Assembly: GCA_038228615.1 (NCBI GenBank)
Contig: JBBRPC010000050.1
Location: forward strand, 1 to 19,265
Length of the DNA: 19,265 nucleotides
Direction: 5' to 3'
From: F1-120-MAGs023 sp038228615
GTDB taxonomy: Bacteria > Actinomycetota > Acidimicrobiia > IMCC26256 > PALSA-610
The notes under the pieces are model-generated. The model was given only the letters and a program-made list of their open reading frames with translations, was not told the DNA's origin and searched no databases. Numbering within the stretch: position 1 is the first letter of the stretch; each line of letters opens with the position of its first letter. A program made the position numbers and the translations under genes. This document shows, piece after piece, positions 15,546 through 19,265 of this stretch.

Positions 15546-15788
15546 CTATCCAGCGACGATGTCGCCAGACATATCGTCGACGATGCAGCCCTCGGAACGC
15601 AAAAATGCAAGCGCAGCGTCGCGAGCGTTCGAATCGCCGCCAAGCTCCATGATGATCCACCCAGTGTTGCCCTCAACATTTGCCCGCCGGATGTTGGGCA
15701 CGACATCGAACTGCTTGACAAGTTCGTACACAATCGGTCGAGTGACGAGCGCCTCTGGAAACGAAATGAAATACCTAGTGTCAGACAT
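15546..15788 (-). CDS. Stand-alone NIL-domain protein
   Basis: An 80-residue protein that consists of a single NIL domain, the ferredoxin-like fold found at the C-terminus of MetN-type methionine ABC ATPases and in some ferredoxins. Visible are ISFPEALVTRPIVYELVKQF (residues 7-26), VVPNIRRANVEG (28-39), the glycine-containing strand NTGWIIMELGG (40-50) and a terminal helix-strand with ALAFLRSEGCIV. In transporters the domain binds methionine; the role of stand-alone copies is unknown. The ATG at 15788 is chosen; a GTG two codons upstream is possible. It follows hemQ by 12 bp on the same strand and is probably co-translated with it, which hints at a role in sulfur or iron-sulfur metabolism, by inference only. 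Confidence 0.85.
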   Translation of the reverse strand: MSDTRYFISFPEALVTRPIVYELVKQFDVVPNIRRANVEGNTGWIIMELGGDSNARDAALAFLRSEGCIVDDMSGDIVAG

Positions 15789-15800
15789 GCGCACTCGTTT

Positions 15801-16586
15801 CTAGTCGATGGGGCCCAGGCCAACGTTGGCAAACACATCCGCCGGGTCACTCAGCAGCGCGATCACAAACGGGCCGAACTCTGAATAGCGCGCCGAAACT
15901 TCATCGAAACGCATCTCGTGCACAATGTCTTTGATCACGACAGGGTCATCAGCAAGCAACGTCACGCCCCACTCCCAATCGTCGATCCCCGTCGCGCCGG
16001 TGATCAGCTGCACGACGCGTCCGGCATACGTACGGCCAATCTTTCCGTGCCCGCTCATCAGTCGCTTGCGATCTCCGAGTTCCAGCGCATACCAATTTTC
16101 ATCACCAGTACGACGTTTCAGCATTGGATAAAACGAAATCACCTTCTTCTGCGGAAGGTTCGGGTGAATGCGCTGCTCCTGGTAGTGAACCATCCGCTCG
16201 CTCCACACTCCAAGGCGTTCGCTCATCTCTGCCTCGTCCGTGATTTGTTCCTCACGAGCCAACCGTTCTCGTTCATCATCGACCGTTGAGGTATACGGCG
16301 AATATTCAGTGAGCGACAGGAACGACGACGTGAGTCGGAACGGGCCTTGGAGCAGCTCATGCTGGAACCGTTGGAGCCGAGCAAGATCCAGCCCTAGGGC
16401 CATCACCAACACATCAGCTTTGTGCCCCAATGCCGCGCCGACCAACACCTGATGGTCATCCTGGCGCATCGCCGCGATTGCATCGAGTGAGACCTTCGCT
16501 GCGCGGGGATCGCCATTTGCCGCAACACGATCGACGTGGAGGAACAAATGAAGCACGCCCCAGCCAACTGATGGTTCTACTGCCAT
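15801..16586 (-). CDS. hemQ: Coproheme decarboxylase HemQ/ChdC (chlorite-dismutase family)
   Basis: A 261-residue protein of the chlorite-dismutase-like family. It catalyses the last step of the coproporphyrin-dependent haem pathway, oxidative decarboxylation of coproheme to haem b. Conserved blocks are SFYPMLKRR at residues 151-159 with the catalytic Tyr (Y153), GDRKRLMSGHGKIGRTYAG at 171-189 with the proximal haem ligand H180, VVQLITGATGIDDWEWGV at 191-208, and EMRFDEVSARYSEFGPF at 224-240. The Tyr-to-His distance of 27 equals that of the Staphylococcus enzyme. Q193 occupies the distal position that is Gln in Firmicutes enzymes. The ATG at 16586 has TAGCCT 6 nt upstream, implying a leaderless transcript. 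Other haem genes are not in view; the NIL-domain gene follows. Confidence 0.93.
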   Translation of the reverse strand: MAVEPSVGWGVLHLFLHVDRVAANGDPRAAKVSLDAIAAMRQDDHQVLVGAALGHKADVLVMALGLDLARLQRFQHELLQGPFRLTSSFLSLTEYSPYTSTVDDERERLAREEQITDEAEMSERLGVWSERMVHYQEQRIHPNLPQKKVISFYPMLKRRTGDENWYALELGDRKRLMSGHGKIGRTYAGRVVQLITGATGIDDWEWGVTLLADDPVVIKDIVHEMRFDEVSARYSEFGPFVIALLSDPADVFANVGLGPID

Positions 16587-16592
16587 CTGTTG

Positions 16593-16598
16593 AGGCTA
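16593..16598 (-). promoter_or_regulatory. -10 hexamer TAGCCT for hemQ (leaderless)
   Basis: On the minus strand TAGCCT is followed by 6 nt and then the hemQ ATG, so the mRNA is expected to begin at the start codon. It lies between the groEL terminator and hemQ, where a promoter is required. Confidence 0.45.
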
Positions 16599-16659
16599 CC
16601 GAGTCGCTCGATCGCGAAAACAACGAGCGGACTCGTGCAAACAGTTGCCAGCTTGGTGA

Positions 16660-16691
16660 TGAAGAAAGGGGCGGCCCGAAGGCCGCCCCTT
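16660..16691 (-). terminator. groEL terminator with C(UUCG)G tetraloop
   Basis: An 11-bp perfect stem (AAGGGGCGGCC with its complement, 16666-16691) closes a TTCG loop when read on the minus strand, and is followed by the U-rich tract TTTCTTC into 16660. It begins 30 bp after the groEL stop. This is a textbook intrinsic terminator and isolates groEL from hemQ. Confidence 0.93.
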
Positions 16692-16720
16692 ACGAAACAT
16701 GACGCAGTTGCAATGATCGA

Positions 16721-18364
16721 CTAGAAGTCGCCCATCCCGCCCATGTCGGGCATGCCGCCGCCTGCGCCGCCGCCAGCCGCAACTGGCTCTGGCTTGTCGG
16801 CCACAACCGCTTCGGTCGTCAGGAACAGGGCCGCGATCGACGCTGCGTTTTGCAGTGCCGAACGAGTGACCTTCGCCGCGTCGATGACGCCGGCCTTCAC
16901 CAGGTCTTCGAACTCGCCCGTCGAGGCGTTGAGGCCATGGTTGCCTTTGAGGTTTTTGACCTTCTCGACAATCACGCCACCTTCGAGACCCGCGTTGACC
17001 GCAATCTGCTTCAGCGGCTCTTCGAGCGCACGAGCTACCAGCTTGGCGCCAGTCGCTTCGTCACCTTCGAGCTTCGCAGCAAGATCGAGCACCTTCGCCT
17101 GGGCACGGAGCAAGGCAACGCCGCCACCGGCAACGACACCCTCTTCCACTGCAGCTTTGGTGGTCTGCACTGCATCTTCGATGCGGTGCTTCTTCTCTTT
17201 GAGTTCAACTTCAGTTGCAGCGCCGACCTTGATCACTGCGACACCACCAGCAAGCTTGGCGAGACGCTCCTGGAGCTTCTCACGGTCATAATCGCTATCG
17301 GTGTTGTCGATCTCGGCACGGATCTGGTTGATGCGGCCTTGGATGTCGACCTTTTTGCCACTGCCTTCAACGATTGTGGTTTCGTCCTTGGTCACCACAA
17401 CCTTCTTGGCGCGACCGAGCATTTCGAGGCCAACCCCGTCGAGCTTGAGGCCAACTTCTTCGCTGATCACTTCACCACCGGTGAGGATCGCAATATCTTG
17501 CAACATCGCCTTGCGGCGCTCGCCAAAACCAGGCGCTTTGACAGCGACCGACTTAAACGTGCCACGAATCTTGTTCACGACGAGCGTTGCAAGTGCTTCA
17601 CCTTCGAGATCTTCAGCGATCAGCACGAGTGGACGGCCGCCCTGCATGACCTTTTCGAGGATCGGCAACAAATCTTTGACCGCGCTCACCTTGCTCGATA
17701 CGAGCAGGATGTACGGGTCGTCCATCGCAGCTTCCATGCGCTCCGGGTCGGTCACGAAGTACGGGGAGATGTAGCCCTTGTCGAAGCGCATACCTTCGAC
17801 CAGGTCGAGCTCCATACCGAACGTCTGGCTTTCTTCGACGGTAATAACGCCGTCTTTGCCGACCTTTTCGAGCGATTCAGCGATCATCTCACCGATGCTC
17901 TTGTCGGCGGCAGAAATTGCAGCCACATTCGCAATGGCGGTTGGGTCGGTGTCGACCTTCTTCGCCGAGCTCTTGATGGAATCAACCGCAGTAATGACCG
18001 CAGCCTCAATGCCCTTTTTCAAGGTCATCGGGTTTGCGCCAGCGGCAACGTTACGCAGACCTTCACGCACCATCGCCCATGCAAGGACGGTGGCTGTGGT
18101 CGTGCCGTCACCGGCAACATCATCGGTCTTTTTCGCAACCTCTTTGACGAGCTCCGCACCGATTTTTTCGAACGGATCTTCGAGATCGATTTCTTTGGCG
18201 ATGGACACACCGTCGTTCGTAATCGTCGGCGCGCCCCACTTCTTTTCGAGCACGACGTTGCGGCCTTTGGGCCCGAGGGTCACTCGGACGGCATCGGCAA
18301 GCTTGTTCATACCCGCTTCGAGCGAACGGCGGGCGTTCTCGCTGTAGGCAATCTGCTTGGGCAT
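16721..18364 (-). CDS. groEL: 60-kDa chaperonin GroEL
   Basis: A 547-residue full-length chaperonin, forming the double-ring ATP-driven protein-folding chamber with GroES. Diagnostic segments include MPKQIAYSE at the start, VTLGPKGRNVVLEKKWG (ATP-binding loop), DGVSIAKEI, AGDGTTTATVLA, the VAAISAADKSIG hinge region and VAGGGVALLRA, and the C-terminus ends in a short Gly/Met tail GGMPDMGGMGDF. No groES precedes it, as in the groEL2-type copies of actinobacteria, so a second groES-linked copy is likely elsewhere. The ATG at 18364 gives the conserved N-terminus, with AGGGGG about 9 nt upstream as ribosome binding site. Two CIRCE elements upstream indicate repression by HrcA. Confidence 0.98.
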   Translation of the reverse strand: MPKQIAYSENARRSLEAGMNKLADAVRVTLGPKGRNVVLEKKWGAPTITNDGVSIAKEIDLEDPFEKIGAELVKEVAKKTDDVAGDGTTTATVLAWAMVREGLRNVAAGANPMTLKKGIEAAVITAVDSIKSSAKKVDTDPTAIANVAAISAADKSIGEMIAESLEKVGKDGVITVEESQTFGMELDLVEGMRFDKGYISPYFVTDPERMEAAMDDPYILLVSSKVSAVKDLLPILEKVMQGGRPLVLIAEDLEGEALATLVVNKIRGTFKSVAVKAPGFGERRKAMLQDIAILTGGEVISEEVGLKLDGVGLEMLGRAKKVVVTKDETTIVEGSGKKVDIQGRINQIRAEIDNTDSDYDREKLQERLAKLAGGVAVIKVGAATEVELKEKKHRIEDAVQTTKAAVEEGVVAGGGVALLRAQAKVLDLAAKLEGDEATGAKLVARALEEPLKQIAVNAGLEGGVIVEKVKNLKGNHGLNASTGEFEDLVKAGVIDAAKVTRSALQNAASIAALFLTTEAVVADKPEPVAAGGGAGGGMPDMGGMGDF

Positions 18365-18456
18365 AATTGGAAACCCCCTGTGCAGCCACGTTGCTGCAAC
18401 TGGTCGGGAACAGTTGGAAGACCCCAGCCGAACACGTTTTGCAACGACCCGACTGG

Positions 18457-18483
18457 TTAGCACTCACCATAGCAGAGTGCCAA
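18457..18483. promoter_or_regulatory. CIRCE element 1 (HrcA operator)
   Basis: TTAGCACTC-N9-GAGTGCCAA, one mismatch from the CIRCE consensus TTAGCACTC-N9-GAGTGCTAA. On the groEL (minus) strand its spacer contains TATGGT (18466-18471), a plausible -10, so HrcA bound here would cover the promoter. HrcA represses groEL until heat shock titrates the chaperonin. Confidence 0.93.
18466..18471 (-). promoter_or_regulatory. Candidate groEL -10 (TATGGT) inside CIRCE 1
   Basis: TATGGT on the minus strand matches the -10 consensus at T1, A2, T3 and T6. It would place the transcription start near 18459 and give a leader of about 95 nt. The -35 region would fall in CIRCE 2 but has only a weak match. Confidence 0.4.
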
Positions 18484-18489
18484 CGATCT

Positions 18490-18516
18490 CTGGCACTCGC
18501 CCCCCGAGACTGCTAA
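18490..18516. promoter_or_regulatory. CIRCE element 2 (degenerate HrcA operator)
   Basis: CTGGCACTC-N9-GACTGCTAA matches the CIRCE consensus at 7/9 positions on the left and 8/9 on the right with the exact 9-nt spacer. It starts 33 bp from CIRCE 1, about three helical turns, so both dimers would sit on the same face of DNA. Confidence 0.75.
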
Positions 18517-18532
18517 TGGATTGTGGCGCCTA

Positions 18533-18680
18533 TATATTGCGCCTGCTCCGCCCGGCGCCGCGAGTCGCCTGCGCGCCGACTCGCTCGCTCCGCTCGCCTC
18601 GGACGCTCCGACAACCGCCCCACCACCGACTCGCTCGCTCCGCTCGCCTCGGACACTCCGACAACCGCCCCGTATATTGC
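18533..18680. repeat. GC-rich island between two TATATTGC octamers
   Basis: Within the 376 bp between the groEL start and the permease start, a 132-bp, very GC-rich segment (18541-18672) lies between identical octamers TATATTGC at 18533-18540 and 18673-18680. No gene is apparent inside. The direct repeats could be a target-site duplication of a small inserted element, but no terminal inverted repeats were found. Confidence 0.5.
18576..18671. repeat. 46-bp direct repeat, two copies, period 50 bp
   Basis: Copy 1 (18576-18621) and copy 2 (18626-18671) both begin CCGACTCGCTCGCTCCGCTC and end CCGACAACCGCCCC, with one mismatch (G at 18604, A at 18654). Each has CGGA-N3-TCCG near its centre, able to form a small hairpin. 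The two copies are separated by 4 nt. Confidence 0.9.
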
Positions 18681-18698
18681 TTCTGAGGGCTGCTTAAG

Positions 18699-18720
18699 TA
18701 TAGTAAGGCTGCCCTTAGTA
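18699..18720 (+). promoter_or_regulatory. Permease promoter -10 (TATAGT) overlapped by an iron-box-like palindrome
   Basis: TATAGT at 18699-18704 is a good -10; TTGCTT at 18677-18682 is a possible -35 with 16-bp spacing. A 20-bp imperfect palindrome TAGTAAGGCTGCCCTTAGTA (18701-18720, 7 of 8 outer pairs) overlaps the -10 and start site. By eye it matches the DtxR/IdeR-type pattern TWAGGTWAGSCTWACCTWA at 13 or so of 19 positions, which would fit iron-dependent repression. Confidence 0.55.
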
Positions 18721-18740
18721 GCTGAGGAGGTGACGGTCGC

Positions 18741-19265
18741 ATGGGCGCAAGCCTGTTAATCACGCTGCGAGAAGGTCTCGAGATGTCGATCATCGTCGCG
18801 ATCCTCCTCGCCTACCTTCGCAAGATCGACCGGCGCGATCGCGCCCGTTCGGTGTGGCTCGGCGTCGCTGCGGCGGCAGCGACCTGCATTGGCGCTGCGG
18901 TGCTGTTCAGTTTGGTCGTCGACACCTTCGAAACCAGCAGCGCCGAGCCGTGGATTGAAGGGGTCCTGGCGCTCACCGCTGGCGCCGTGCTGACCTGGAT
19001 GATCTTTTGGATGCGCGGGCATTCGCGAGGGATCGCAACGCAACTTCATTCGCGCATCGACGCGGCGATCGACAGCGGCGGGTTCGCAGTTGCGTTGATG
19101 GCGTTCGTTGCCGTCGTCCGCGAAGGTTTTGAAACGGTGCTGTTCTTGATGGGCGCACAACAAACCACGACCCGCTCGACTACCGACACATTGGCAGGCG
19201 GAGCAATCGGTCTCGCAATTTCGATCGGGATCGCGATCGTGATTTACGGCTACGGGCACCGCATC
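18741..19265 (+). CDS. FTR1-family iron permease (EfeU-like), N-terminal 175 residues
   Basis: The frame runs from the ATG at 18741 to the window edge without a stop. The product has membrane helices starting at the N-terminus and the two FTR1 signature motifs: REGLE at residues 10-14 and REGFE at 127-131, the acidic REXXE iron-binding motifs on helices 1 and 4. Such permeases import ferrous or ferric iron across the cytoplasmic membrane, often with EfeO and EfeB partners that would lie beyond the window. AGGAGG at 18725-18730 is a strong Shine-Dalgarno sequence, with 10 nt to the ATG, so unlike several neighbours this mRNA has a leader. The upstream palindrome suggests iron control. The C-terminal part is not visible. 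Confidence 0.92.
   Translation, partial: MGASLLITLREGLEMSIIVAILLAYLRKIDRRDRARSVWLGVAAAAATCIGAAVLFSLVVDTFETSSAEPWIEGVLALTAGAVLTWMIFWMRGHSRGIATQLHSRIDAAIDSGGFAVALMAFVAVVREGFETVLFLMGAQQTTTRSTTDTLAGGAIGLAISIGIAIVIYGYGHRI

Noticed and set aside
15231..15884. Plus-strand frame of 217 codons overlapping the 91-aa gene, the NIL gene and the hemQ end
   Set aside because: It crosses two genes on the other strand and its translation is arginine-rich and domain-free; the 91-aa frame and the NIL frame explain the region better.
16850..18460. Long plus-strand open frame (536 codons) opposite groEL
   Set aside because: It is the antisense frame of a fully conserved groEL and its product resembles nothing; such frames arise from the codon bias of GC-rich genes.
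1..19265. CRISPR arrays, tRNA or rRNA genes, transposases, phage genes, toxin-antitoxin pairs
   Set aside because: None could be recognised by eye; the only repeats found are the 15-bp coding repeat and the 46-bp pair near groEL, neither of which has CRISPR-like spacing.

Overview
The window looks like chromosomal DNA of a high-GC Gram-positive bacterium, most likely an actinobacterium of the Acidimicrobiia (Ilumatobacter-like) type. The signs are a WhiB-family iron-sulfur regulator, a PAC2 protein with an actinobacterial-style tail, a coproheme decarboxylase (HemQ/ChdC), a CIRCE-controlled groEL without an adjacent groES, moderately high GC, and several starts with a TAnnnT hexamer only 6-9 nt upstream, as expected for leaderless mRNAs. 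The class assignment is inference; no rRNA or tRNA gene is present to confirm it.

Layout. 1-285 (-): N-terminal part of an alpha/beta hydrolase. 356-2148 (+): a translationally coupled pair, a flippase-like LPG_synthase_TM membrane protein and a PAP2_3-type membrane phosphatase/transferase. 2153-3055 (-): LysR regulator. 3320-3682 (+): whiB with a strong hairpin behind it. 3761-5844 (+): aminoglycoside-phosphotransferase-fold kinase and a PAC2 protein with an acidic, repeat-encoded tail. 5867-9892 (-): a three-hydrolase operon (amidase, metallo-beta-lactamase-fold hydrolase, M20 peptidase). 9928-10467 (+): unrecognised protein, divergent from the amidase across 35 bp. 10472-11167 (-): NUDIX hydrolase. 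11180-12355 (-): broken remnant of glnD. 12459-15134 (-): PAS-PAS-GAF-GGDEF-EAL cyclic-di-GMP protein. 15256-15531 (+): small unknown protein. 15546-16586 (-): hemQ and a stand-alone NIL-domain protein. 16721-18364 (-): groEL with a C(UUCG)G-loop terminator and two tandem CIRCE elements. 18541-18672: GC-rich island with a duplicated 46-bp unit. 18741 to the end (+): FTR1-type iron permease behind a DtxR/IdeR-like palindrome.

The genes are mostly housekeeping or metabolic functions in short operons, and no mobile element, phage, CRISPR array or defence island was seen. The most notable points are the glnD gene reduced to its nucleotidyltransferase start and terminal ACT domain in three frames, the tandem CIRCE pair, the back-to-back leaderless promoters at 9893-9927, an inverted repeat over the M20 start codon, the iron-box-like palindrome at the permease promoter and the duplicated GC-rich island between two TATATTGC octamers. 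I found no convincing previously undescribed multi-gene system.
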